Positions 1-6,877 of a stretch of DNA of 12,712 nt are shown piece after piece. Source of the DNA: CBFIDE01 sp965661265 (lineage in GTDB: Bacteria; Bacteroidota; Bacteroidia; Flavobacteriales; Schleiferiaceae); contig CBFIDE010000027.1 in NCBI GenBank assembly GCA_965661265.1, positions 1 through 12,712 of the forward strand, written 5' to 3'. The notes below the pieces were generated by a model that had not been told where the DNA came from, ran no database searches, and saw nothing but the letters and a program-made list of their open reading frames with translations. Position numbers and translations under genes: made by a program. Within the stretch, counting starts at the first letter, position 1. Each line of letters starts with the position of its first letter.

Positions 1-710
1 TTATTTCTACCTGCTCTGTTTATGATAATGAAAAGCAAGCACTAAAGTTGAGCTCAGAGGAAGCTCCAATTTTAAGATGTAGCGCAGAACAAGCTAATGA
101 TAGAGAAGCTAGTAGCTATGGCAATAGAAAAGCCGAATGCGAGCGAATTCTTCAGTCTTCTGGTCAAGGCTATTCTATTCTTAGGCCTTCTCTAGTTTAT
201 GGCCCCTATGATTCTTCTGATCGTTTCTATTATTGGCTCTACCAAGTAAAGAATAATCTTCCTCTAATTGTACCGGATCATGGCGAGACAAAATTCTCTA
301 TTACCTACGTAGAGGATTTGGTCAATATAATTCTCCTTTCCTTAAATGATGAAACTAGTGCGGACATTTATAATTGCATCTCCTTTACTGAGATTTCAAT
401 CCGAGAAATAATAGAATCTACTCAAGAAATATTGCAGAAAAATAATAAAGAATTCATTTTCAGCTCCCAAACACTAAAAGAGCAGAATCTCAAACCATGG
501 ATGGACTTGGCTCTTTGGTTGGATGTTGATTATTTCTCTTTTAGCAATCAAAAACTCAAGGATGATCTGAATCCTAGCTTGACGAAGTTTAAAGAAAGCC
601 TATTGGCTACTATTTCCTACTTTGATTCTAAAGACTGGCCCACCCCCACTTACGGTATGAGTGACAAGAAAAAGTTAGATCTAATTCAAAGGCTATCGGA
701 GATCAATTAA
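1..710 (+). CDS. NAD-dependent epimerase/dehydratase (extended SDR), 5' partial
   Basis: The reading frame is open from the first complete codon at base 3, so the gene begins upstream of the window and only about the last 236 residues are present. The first visible residues read ISTCSVYD, the STxxVY strand that carries the catalytic Ser in nucleotide-sugar epimerases. It is followed by SYGNRK, the YxxxK catalytic pair, and by RPSLVYGPYD, a substrate-side motif typical of the family. The N-terminal Rossmann GxxGxxG segment lies outside the window. Members of this family act on nucleotide sugars or similar substrates with bound NAD(P) in the cytoplasm; the substrate cannot be told from this fragment. 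The TTG at 48 is an internal codon, not a start. The gene converges on lplA with 34 bases between the stop codons. Confidence 0.88.
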   Translation, partial: ISTCSVYDNEKQALKLSSEEAPILRCSAEQANDREASSYGNRKAECERILQSSGQGYSILRPSLVYGPYDSSDRFYYWLYQVKNNLPLIVPDHGETKFSITYVEDLVNIILLSLNDETSADIYNCISFTEISIREIIESTQEILQKNNKEFIFSSQTLKEQNLKPWMDLALWLDVDYFSFSNQKLKDDLNPSLTKFKESLLATISYFDSKDWPTPTYGMSDKKKLDLIQRLSEIN

Positions 711-721
711 ACTGAAAAGAT

Positions 722-738
722 AGCTTTGAATTAAAGCT
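722..738. terminator. weak hairpin between convergent genes
   Basis: AGCTTT (722-727) and AAAGCT (733-738) form a 6-bp stem with a 5-base loop in the 34-base gap between the convergent epimerase and lplA genes. T-rich sequence follows on the plus strand (GTATTTCT) and on the minus strand (ATCTTTTC), so it could serve both directions. There is no long uridine run and the stem is short, so the call is tentative. Confidence 0.35.
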
Positions 739-744
739 GTATTT

Positions 745-1734
745 CTAGAAAAATGCTTCTAATAAATCTTCTTCAGATACATTATTGAAGTATTCTGAAC
801 TCTTGAGTTCTTTAAGCTCTTCCAAAAGAGTGTCTTCTCTATGTTCTTTCCCAATCAATGCTTCTATAAGCGGCTCTATATCCTTATTAACAAAGAAGTC
901 TCCGAAAATAGCAAGCTCACTAATCAGGCCTTTATCTACATTTAGATGCACCTCAACATGGCCACCAGGGGTTTTTACTCCTTTCTTTAATCCGTATTTG
1001 GGCGAATAGCCATAATTCCAATTCCATTGACTATACTTTTCATCCGCTAACTTCTGAATGGCAGCAGTATCTGCCTCTGTTAGTTCATAAGGAATAGCCT
1101 CTGGATATAATGTTTTGATATGATCTAAGACTTTCTGGCCAAAATTAAATACACCTATATCTTCTTTTAAGTGGCTTGATATATTGGTCACTCGGCTCCG
1201 CACAGACTTTCGGGCCTTACCTTCAAATTTTAATGGATTCACATTCAAAGCATCTGAAATATCCTGAATCTCTGAGGCGTATAAGAGTGTTCCATGATGC
1301 AAAACTCTCTGCTTTTGATGATAGATATGCTCTGCATTTCCAGAAAACTTCTGATCCTCTATTAAAATATCATTTCTACCAGAAAAAGCTGCCTTTACTC
1401 CTAACTGAGCCAAAACATCAATAATGGGTTGATTGTACTTCTTAAAATCTACTTGAGCACCTTCTTTTCCATAGCCCATGATGAAGGTATAATTCAAATT
1501 CCCTAAATCATGATAAACCGCTCCACCACCCGTTAAACGGCGCACTACTCTGATTCCTCTCTCCTTGGTATTCTCTACATTAATCTCCGCCAAAGTGTTC
1601 TGATGCTTACCTACTACTATGGTCAAATCGTTCTGCCAAAGCATAAAAATATTGTCATCAAAGTTCTTCAAAAAGTACTCTTCTGTGGCTTGGTTGAAAT
1701 ACGGATCTAGACTTTTATTAAGTATGTAAAGCAT
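745..1734 (-). CDS. lplA: Lipoate-protein ligase A
   Basis: This 329-residue cytoplasmic enzyme adenylates free lipoate (or octanoate) and transfers it to a lysine of the E2 subunits of 2-oxoacid dehydrogenases and of GcvH. The sequence shows the BPL/LplA signature RRLTGGGAVYHD at about residues 65-76, an RNDILI segment near 120-125, and the catalytic-lysine region DQKFSGNAEH with Lys129. HHGTLL near 146-151 and RVTNI near 181-185 follow. The length matches the two-domain E. coli-type ligase (about 330-340 residues), including a C-terminal accessory domain. The ATG at 1732-1734 gives the expected N-terminus (LDPYFNQATEEYF). It is a single gene read away from the TonB-like gene, with about 246 non-coding bases between the two divergent starts. 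Confidence 0.95.
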   Translation of the reverse strand: MLYILNKSLDPYFNQATEEYFLKNFDDNIFMLWQNDLTIVVGKHQNTLAEINVENTKERGIRVVRRLTGGGAVYHDLGNLNYTFIMGYGKEGAQVDFKKYNQPIIDVLAQLGVKAAFSGRNDILIEDQKFSGNAEHIYHQKQRVLHHGTLLYASEIQDISDALNVNPLKFEGKARKSVRSRVTNISSHLKEDIGVFNFGQKVLDHIKTLYPEAIPYELTEADTAAIQKLADEKYSQWNWNYGYSPKYGLKKGVKTPGGHVEVHLNVDKGLISELAIFGDFFVNKDIEPLIEALIGKEHREDTLLEELKELKSSEYFNNVSEEDLLEAFF

Positions 1735-1980
1735 GAATAGCTGGTGTTTTTATAGTCCGCTAAATTAAACATTGTGACTCGTTCTATGGGTCTTACATGC
1801 CCTTATTCTTTTCTTTGGCTTTAAGCCGATTTACATACTGCTCCTATCGCGCTAAGCGAAAAGAAAACCAAACTGACCTCTATTTTCTAGTTATAAGTCT
1901 ATACTAAAACAAGCCCTGAATTGGTTCCGATATAAGTGTGGTTTGATTCTTGCCTTAATGAATGAAGAAAAATAAATACT

Positions 1981-2663
1981 ATGTCAGATATAAAGAATGT
2001 AAAGCTCAGTTTTCAATGCCCAAAGACTAAAGATTCTTTAGAGGCTACATCAAAAGATGCCTTTAATTGTGCGGAATGTAATAAGAAAGTGATTGATTTC
2101 ACTCAGAAATCTCAAGAGGATTTAGAACAGGTTCTGGTTGATAAAAGCAAAACTCATTGTGGTATTTTTATAGCATCCCAGATGAATAGAAATTTCTTGA
2201 AATATGCGGCAGCCGCCTCAGTACTATTGGGTTCTTCTGGCCTTTCAACTCTAAGTGCCCAAAATGTTATCAAAACCGACACTGTAAGTCTTGTTAATGA
2301 AAATCATGGGCAAATGCTGACGGGTAAAGTAATTATGGGCTTTGTTGCCCCAAAAATTGAAGAAGTAATCAGCTATCCCGAACCTATTGGTGGTTTTGAT
2401 GCTTATTCATTAGCAATTTCTAAAAATCTGAAATATCCTGACTCTCTAAAGTAGAAGGAAAAGTATATTTAATTTTAACCATTGGAAAGAAGGGTTCTTT
2501 AAAAAAGGTAGAAATTATAGGAGGCCTAGATCCTCTGGCAGACAAGGAAGCAGTAAGAGCTGTAAAAGCTACCAAGACAAAATTTAAGCCTGGAACTCAC
2601 AACGGAGAGCCGATAGAATCTACTTTGGCGGTTCCAATTATGTTTAAAAGATCTAAAAAGTAA
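1981..2663 (+). pseudogene. TonB-like energy transducer with Cys-rich N-domain, frameshifted
   Basis: The first frame (1981-2454) gives 157 residues. An N-terminal Cys-containing domain of a type frequent in Bacteroidota has C13, then CAEC at 30-33, the KKVIDFT stretch, and HCGIF with C60. A hydrophobic segment (about 72-94) ending in LSAQ follows, then the start of a TonB C-terminal domain (YPEPIGGFDAY...). At TAG 2452-2454 this frame stops, but the other forward frame from 2451 continues the same domain without interruption (VEGKVYLIFTIGKKG through VPIMFKRSKK) to TAA at 2661-2663. Adding one A to CTAAAG (about 2446-2451) restores a single protein of about 227 residues. TonB-type proteins normally couple the proton gradient to outer-membrane receptors. 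The defect may be real, a sequencing error, or phase variation. No classical -1 slippery heptamer is present. Confidence 0.8.
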
Positions 2664-2868
2664 TTATAGCGCACCTTCTGTTCTAAGTAGATCTTCAAAA
2701 ATTAGGTCAATTCATGAGTCAAACTCTTGAAGAGAATTCTACTCGGATGGCGTAATCCACCTATTTATTGGTAGTAGCTGAACAAAAGGCTCCAACTATT
2801 GTCTTTCATTGAGATTCTAATCATGCTCCTTTACTCCATGATTGATTCACTAATTGAAGACTTGCCCT

Positions 2869-3399
2869 ATGAAATACTTACTCTTTATGATCACTCTTTT
2901 TGCCTCAGGTTCTAGTCATGAACTTTTTGATTTTTCTAAAGATGCCAATGTAGAATCATGGCGAATTGTAGATGATGTGGTAATGGGTGGCGAATCTGCT
3001 GGTAACTTTAAAATCAATGATGATGGCCATGGTGAGTTTTATGGCCGTGTATCTCTTGAAAATAATGGTGGATTTTCATCCTTACGCTATCGATTTGAAA
3101 AGAAAGAGATTAAAGATTATTCTAAAGTTGTTCTGAAAGTAAAAGGAGATGGAAAGGATTATCAATTTCGTCTGAAAGCAAAGAGTAGCGACTATTATTC
3201 TTATATCACTATATTTTCTACCTCTGGTGAATGGCAAGAAATTGAAATAGATTTAAAGGACCTCTATCCTTCTTTTAGAGGGCGAAAGCTAGATATGCCT
3301 AATTTCTCTAGTGACTCTATAGAAGAACTGACTTTCTTGATTGCCAATAAAAAGAATGAAGAGTTTAAACTTTTATTGGATTCTATCCTATTAAAATAA
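2869..3399 (+). CDS. CIA30 family protein (NDUFAF1-like), probably exported
   Basis: A 176-residue protein begins at the ATG at 2869 (MKYLLFMITLF...). A TTG five codons upstream is possible but would add charged residues ahead of the hydrophobic stretch. After a short signal-like segment, the CIA30 domain is recognisable: FDFS near the start, then WRIVDDVVMGGESAG, GRVSLENNGGFSS, a VVLKVKGDGKDYQFRLK strand, and EIDLKDLYPSFRG near the C-terminus. In mitochondria CIA30/NDUFAF1 is a complex I assembly factor. Bacterial members are small jelly-roll-like proteins, some resembling carbohydrate-binding modules, and their role is not established. It appears to be a single gene, closed by the terminator at 3461-3498. 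Confidence 0.85.
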   Translation: MKYLLFMITLFASGSSHELFDFSKDANVESWRIVDDVVMGGESAGNFKINDDGHGEFYGRVSLENNGGFSSLRYRFEKKEIKDYSKVVLKVKGDGKDYQFRLKAKSSDYYSYITIFSTSGEWQEIEIDLKDLYPSFRGRKLDMPNFSSDSIEELTFLIANKKNEEFKLLLDSILLK

Positions 3400-3460
3400 A
3401 GGTCTGAAAAGAAGATCTAAAAATACATAAGCCTCCTTAATCTTCTCTAAGAGGAGCTGC

Positions 3461-3498
3461 AAAGCCCTGAAGCCGAATAGGCTCTAGGGCTTTTTTTT
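3461..3498 (+). terminator. Rho-independent terminator after the CIA30 gene
   Basis: AAAGCCCT (3461-3468) pairs with AGGGCTTT (starting at 3486). An inner GAGCC/GGCTC-like extension of the stem (GCC with GGC) closes a small loop, and the hairpin runs directly into eight T residues (3491-3498). The stem, the GC-rich core and the T tract are all typical. It ends the transcript of the CIA30-family gene about 60 bases after its stop codon. Confidence 0.88.
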
Positions 3499-3650
3499 GC
3501 TTTCAAGTACTTTATGATTATTAGAAATTAAAACACAAGCTGAAGAAATCGGCGGAAGCCAGAAATGAAACTAATTTATTTAGCTTAGCCTATATCTAGA
3601 AAGATGTAAGAATCTTGACTTCTTCTTTAGATAAATAAACAGCTGATTTA

Positions 3651-4097
3651 GTGAATATTCGCCCTTATACGCCAAAAGATAAAGATGCCGTCCTAAAGCT
3701 TCTGGATGAGAACTCACCGGCCTATTTTGATTCGAGCGAGAGGCCTGAATTGGTAAGATATTTAGATGAAGAGTTGGAAGATTACTTTGTGGTGGAATCT
3801 CAGGAGGGAATTATTGGTGCCGGTGGAATTAATTATGAGCCCGAAAAAAGAATCGCTATAATCACTTGGGATTTAATCAGCCCTAATTGCCAAGGACAAG
3901 GTGTAGGGAGCGAACTCACTCAATATAGAATAGGTTTTATTAAGGCTAAAAGTGGCATTGACACCATCCTGGTTAGAACCTCCCAACATACGGACCAATT
4001 CTATCAGAAGATGGGGTTTAAGTTGATGTTCATCAAGAAAGATTATTGGGCCAAGGGATATGATCTTTATCAAATGGAGCAAGCTAATCTCAGATAA
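3651..4097 (+). CDS. GNAT family N-acetyltransferase
   Basis: A 148-residue cytoplasmic enzyme of the GNAT fold, which transfers an acetyl group from acetyl-CoA to an amine. Motif A with the acetyl-CoA pyrophosphate-binding loop is clear: the strand IITWDLISP followed by QGQGVGS at residues 81-87. The preceding beta strand carries IIGAGGI (about 54-60), and the C-terminal FYQKMGFK segment is the usual motif-B region. The start is GTG at 3651. An in-frame TAA at 3636-3638 and the absence of an upstream ATG leave no better choice. No good ribosome binding site is seen, as is common in this phylum. The substrate cannot be predicted. It stands alone between a terminator and the next gene. Confidence 0.9.
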   Translation: MNIRPYTPKDKDAVLKLLDENSPAYFDSSERPELVRYLDEELEDYFVVESQEGIIGAGGINYEPEKRIAIITWDLISPNCQGQGVGSELTQYRIGFIKAKSGIDTILVRTSQHTDQFYQKMGFKLMFIKKDYWAKGYDLYQMEQANLR

Positions 4098-4147
4098 TCA
4101 TAAATAGCTTAAATAAATTTAAACAAGCACAAAAGCGCTTTATCTAC

Positions 4148-4155
4148 TACCTTTG
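4148..4155 (+). promoter_or_regulatory. Bacteroidota -7 box (TACCTTTG) close to a start codon
   Basis: TACCTTTG matches the TAnnTTTG -7 consensus of Bacteroidota housekeeping promoters in all fixed positions. It ends only seven bases before the ATG at 4163, so the transcript of the RluA-N domain gene would have almost no leader. No TTG is found at the usual -33 distance, so the assignment rests on one box. Confidence 0.4.
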
Positions 4156-4162
4156 CGGGCCT

Positions 4163-4927
4163 ATGAACAATGAGTATATCTTTAATTTTAAAAGCGATCT
4201 GTACGGCCTGAATGTGCCCAATCAGTTGAACAATCCCTTTGCTCTAGATATTCCGGAGATTGCTAAAATTGCCGCCCAAGAATTTCAGAAGTTTATTGAA
4301 GATGAATCCAAAAATTGGGATTATGACTTTCAAACCCAAAGAGGAAAAATGTTTGGCGTCCTAGTGATACAGCAATCTGATTTGAGCTTGGCCTATTTAG
4401 CTACAGTCTCCGGAAAAATAGCAAAGACCGTTGAGCCAGAGCAATTCATTCCTTCTGTCTTGGACGAATCGCAGGAAGACTTCTTTTTCTCCAAAGGAAT
4501 GACAGACTTGAGTGAAATGAGTAAACATATTAAAAGTCTCAAGGAGCCGAAAGAGATTCTTGTATGGACAGAGAAAAGAAGGTTGAAATCTAATGCACTT
4601 CAAGAGCGTTTATTTCAAAACTATAAGTTTATAAACCTGAGTGGTGAGCAAAAGAATGTTCTGGAAATTTTTAAGAACTCCTCACAAGGCTATCCTCCTG
4701 CTGCTGCAGGCGAATGTGCCGCACCAAAGTTATTACAGTTCGCCTTAGAAAGAGGATTGAAACCTATTGCTATTGCAGAATTCTGGTGGGGTCAGTCTGC
4801 AGAGAATATCGATAGAGAGCATCTACACTACTACCCTGCTTGTAAGAATAAATGCCGCCCTATTTTGGAGTATATGCTGGATGATGATCAATTATTTGAG
4901 CGGGCGCAGAAAGGAATTACTTCCTAA
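4163..4927 (+). CDS. Stand-alone N-terminal domain of long RluA-type pseudouridine synthase
   Basis: The 254 residues resemble the N-terminal extension found in the long (about 550-residue) RluA/TruC-like pseudouridine synthases of Bacteroidota and Vibrio. Markers include the PFALDIPEIAKIAAQEFQ opening, the GKMFGVLVIQ strand with a YLATVSGKIA stretch, and a Cys-rich final segment. That segment holds PPAAAGECAAPKLLQ, KPIAIAEFWWG, REHLHYYPACKNKC and RPILEYML. The catalytic pseudouridine synthase domain, with its HRLDxxTSG motif, is absent: the frame stops eight residues after the last family-like helix, and bases 4978-5099 carry a remnant of an unrelated gene. Either the gene was truncated by a deletion that joined it to the SnoaL remnant, or this is a free-standing domain with its own role. 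The family assignment is from memory of family motifs; the missing half is seen directly. Confidence 0.7.
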   Translation: MNNEYIFNFKSDLYGLNVPNQLNNPFALDIPEIAKIAAQEFQKFIEDESKNWDYDFQTQRGKMFGVLVIQQSDLSLAYLATVSGKIAKTVEPEQFIPSVLDESQEDFFFSKGMTDLSEMSKHIKSLKEPKEILVWTEKRRLKSNALQERLFQNYKFINLSGEQKNVLEIFKNSSQGYPPAAAGECAAPKLLQFALERGLKPIAIAEFWWGQSAENIDREHLHYYPACKNKCRPILEYMLDDDQLFERAQKGITS

Positions 4928-4977
4928 GCTTTCATTTCTTCAAAGAAATTCCCCAAATACTCTTCTATTAATTTTAG

Positions 4978-5099
4978 GGAGCTCATTATGATTCATACCT
5001 TTATTCTTTGTTTTTGATGAGAATGGAAAAATCGTTGAACATTGGGATTCAATGCAACAGATTCCTGAAGATTCTGCGAATGGTAATACTATGTACTAA
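4978..5099 (+). pseudogene. C-terminal remnant of a SnoaL-like (NTF2-fold) protein
   Basis: From 5007 to the TAA at 5097-5099 the frame reads FVFDENGKIVEHWDSMQ and ends with SANGNTMY. This is the characteristic C-terminus of SnoaL-like polyketide-cyclase family proteins (ENGKIVEHWDxxQ). The preceding part fits in another frame (GAHYDSYLYSLF, 4978-5013). The two parts join if one T is added to the T run at 5011-5015. Only about 40 of the usual 120-150 residues remain and there is no start, so this is a fragment. It lies directly downstream of the truncated RluA-type gene, which suggests a deletion junction somewhere in 4928-4977. Confidence 0.65.
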
Positions 5100-5126
5100 C
5101 TGATTTGAACTTTGTTCTGAGCATAA

Positions 5127-5927
5127 ATGGAATTGAATAAAACCATATTCGAGATATCTAAAATGGACTGCCCGTCAGAGGAAAATCTGATACGGATGAA
5201 GTTGGATGGAATTTCTGCCATAAAGAACTTAGAATTTGATATTCCTGCTCGCAAATTGGCTGTTTATCATCAAGGGCAATTAGATCTGATAGAAAGCTCT
5301 ATCATTGATTTGAAGCTTGGTGGAAAGAAAGTATCTAGCGAGCAAACGGAGCAAATAGATTTTGAGGAAAATACAAATCAAAAGAAATTACTCTGGTCTG
5401 TATTGCTTATCAACTTTACCTTCTTTATCATAGAAATGTCCACGGGGCTGATTTCTAAATCTATGGGCCTTATTGCTGATAGCCTAGATATGCTGGCAGA
5501 TAGCTTTGTCTATGGAATCAGCCTATTTGCTGTAGGAGGAACACTGATCAAGAAGAAACGAATTGCCAAACTCGCAGGATATTTCCAAATCCTTCTGGCC
5601 ATTGTTGGCTTTATGGAGGTCCTTAAGAGATTTATGAGAGATGAACATCTGCCTGATTTCTGGACCATGATTATCGTTTCTGTTTTTGCTCTAATTGCCA
5701 ATGGGCTCTGTCTCTTTATTCTTCAAAAATCTAAGAGTAAAGAGGAAGCACATATGAAAGCGAGTATGATTTTCACCTCCAATGATGTCATCATCAATCT
5801 AGGAGTCATTATCGCTGGAGTATTAGTGCATAGCTTTAATTCGCCTAAACCAGATTTAATCATTGGAACCATTGTCTTTGCCATGGTGATTCAAGGTGCT
5901 ATTCGAATCTTGAAACTGAGTAAATGA
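5127..5927 (+). CDS. Cation transporter, HMA domain fused to CDF-type membrane domain
   Basis: A 266-residue inner-membrane protein, probably a divalent metal exporter of the cation diffusion facilitator superfamily. Residues 1-70 form an HMA-like metal-binding domain with the loop MDCPSEE (13-19), where a Glu stands for the second Cys of CxxC. Residues about 89-263 contain six hydrophobic helices. The CDF signature LIADSLDMLADS gives the TM2 metal pair D121 and D125. In TM5 the usual HxxxD appears as F216...D220 (IFTSNDVIIN), so one ligand is replaced. The C-terminal cytoplasmic domain of classical CDF proteins is missing, and the protein ends shortly after the last helix. The substrate (Zn, Co, Cd or other) cannot be told. 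Its TGA overlaps the ATG of a collapsed nitrilase-type gene as ATGA, which points to a former operon. Confidence 0.85.
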   Translation: MELNKTIFEISKMDCPSEENLIRMKLDGISAIKNLEFDIPARKLAVYHQGQLDLIESSIIDLKLGGKKVSSEQTEQIDFEENTNQKKLLWSVLLINFTFFIIEMSTGLISKSMGLIADSLDMLADSFVYGISLFAVGGTLIKKKRIAKLAGYFQILLAIVGFMEVLKRFMRDEHLPDFWTMIIVSVFALIANGLCLFILQKSKSKEEAHMKASMIFTSNDVIINLGVIIAGVLVHSFNSPKPDLIIGTIVFAMVIQGAIRILKLSK

Positions 5928-6058
5928 GGATTTGTATCGCACAGACTTTGTCTTTGAAAGGCCAAGAACATCAGATCCTAGAGATTCACGGAAAGAAAAT
6001 AGCCATTGGAATCTGTTTTGAAACTCTTCAAAGGGAGATACTATTAAAGAATGGATAG
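5924..6058 (+). pseudogene. Carbon-nitrogen hydrolase (nitrilase family), internally deleted remnant
   Basis: An ATG overlapping the stop codon of the CDF gene opens a 44-codon frame. It starts MRICIAQTLSLKG, the typical first strand of a nitrilase-superfamily hydrolase, and passes straight into HQILEIHGKKIAIGICFET, the strand around the active-site Cys (here C31), which normally lies more than 100 residues further on. The Glu and Lys catalytic segments between the two are gone, and a TAG follows at 6056. This looks like an internal deletion plus loss of the 3' part. The product cannot be an active hydrolase. The family is recognised from motif memory only. Confidence 0.6.
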
Positions 6059-6477
6059 GCTCTAGTATGTGGTTGCCTATACCTCATAATCCTATATCTG
6101 ATACAACGGTCTATACCATTCAATTAAAGCAAGGCTACTAAAGATTCCCCACTAATTTTTCTGGCGTGCTAAAGGTTTGGAACCCTGAATGCACTATTCC
6201 TCTAGATTTTGCGAGCCTCACGAACAGTAAGAATCCTTATTTGGAGCCTAACATTCAACGATATCCAAATCCAGCAAATGATCAAATGAAGGTTTTAAGC
6301 ACATCTAACGTTCAGATAACATCTTTAAAAGTCTATAGCTCTTATGGAAAACTTATTTCCTATCCAACGTCTAATTCAGAGCACATAGACATAAGTGACT
6401 TAGCATCTGGATTTTATACAGTGGAATTCTATTCAAGTGAAAAGCTTATCGATACTGATAAACTAATAAAGAACTAA
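6022..6477 (+). pseudogene. T9SS type A sorting-domain protein, broken C-terminal remnant
   Basis: One frame is open from 6022 to the TAA at 6475, apart from an in-frame TAA at 6139-6141 after LKQGY. The last about 75 residues are a type A C-terminal domain for the Por/type IX secretion system. They hold YPNPANDQMKVLS, a LKVYSSYGKLI strand, HIDISDLASGFYTVEF and the terminal KLIKN. Such domains send a secreted protein across the outer membrane and are cleaved at the surface. Before it there is too little for a cargo domain, and no ATG or signal peptide. A GTG at 6166 after the stop could start a 103-residue product, but without a signal peptide it could not be exported. It is most likely the 3' end of a large secreted protein gene, fused by deletion to the nitrilase remnant. 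Confidence 0.7.
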
Positions 6478-6877
6478 TTGAAATAAGCGAAATTGGAAAT
6501 ATGAATCTATATTCAAAAAGCCCAACGGCTATTATGCCTATCATCCCCTAACGTAGTATTCTAAGATGTGCCAAATAATTCAATATTTGAAGTTTTGACA
6601 ATGATAAATTAAAAGAGATGATTTTATTGGTAAGCCAAAAGAAGAAAGCAGACTACGTTCAGGTTCCTTTTAATAAATTTTTACTTAACCAAAGTAAATT
6701 ATTATTATTTTTTTGCGAATAAATGGCTTAAAAAAAAAAACATAAAACATTGTTTTACAACTACTTAAACACCTAACACTCAAACCCTCCCTTTTTTTGT
6801 TGAGCATTTCTAGCTAAAATTTAAACATTATATTGATTTTTTCCGTTTACTTTGCTTAAACCAATAAAATTTATATT
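6478..6877 (+). other. 400-base AT-rich intergenic region upstream of proteorhodopsin
   Basis: No convincing gene is present. A short frame (about 6590-6724, LKEMILLVSQKKKADYVQVP...) has no recognisable family. The second half is very AT-rich, with a T run at about 6708-6714, an A run at about 6731-6740, a further T run at 6792-6798 and no GC-rich hairpin. It should hold the promoter and any light- or nutrient-responsive control of the rhodopsin gene. Confidence 0.5.
6847..6854 (+). promoter_or_regulatory. possible -7 box of the proteorhodopsin gene
   Basis: TTACTTTG lies 23 bases before the ATG at 6878 and matches TAnnTTTG in five of six fixed positions. A TTG at 6833-6835 is too close (11-base gap) to be the usual -33 element. 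The same TTTACTTTG string occurs upstream of the DUF4956 gene at 12455-12463. Confidence 0.35.

Noticed and set aside
785..1424. Plus-strand open frames inside the lplA gene (785-1009 and 1176-1424)
   Set aside because: They are antisense to a clearly recognisable lipoate ligase and show no family features.
2440..2460. Programmed -1 ribosomal frameshift in the TonB-like gene
   Set aside because: The site CTCTAAAGTAG lacks an X XXY YYZ slippery heptamer and no obvious downstream pseudoknot was seen. A missing base is the simpler reading.
2664..2868. Possible small gene between the TonB-like and CIA30 genes
   Set aside because: Frames on both strands are short and interrupted, with no recognisable motif.
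3873..4082. Minus-strand frame inside the GNAT gene
   Set aside because: It is a shadow of the plus-strand acetyltransferase with no recognisable features.
4924..4988. Short minus-strand frame reading MSSLKLIEEYLGNFFEEMKA before a stop
   Set aside because: It looks like a plausible helical C-terminus, but is 20 codons long with no upstream extension or recognisable family, so it cannot be told from chance.
4767..4991. Plus-strand frame overlapping the end of the RluA-N domain gene
   Set aside because: Most of it is out of frame with a gene supported by motifs, and the tail has no family similarity. It does not continue the missing catalytic domain.
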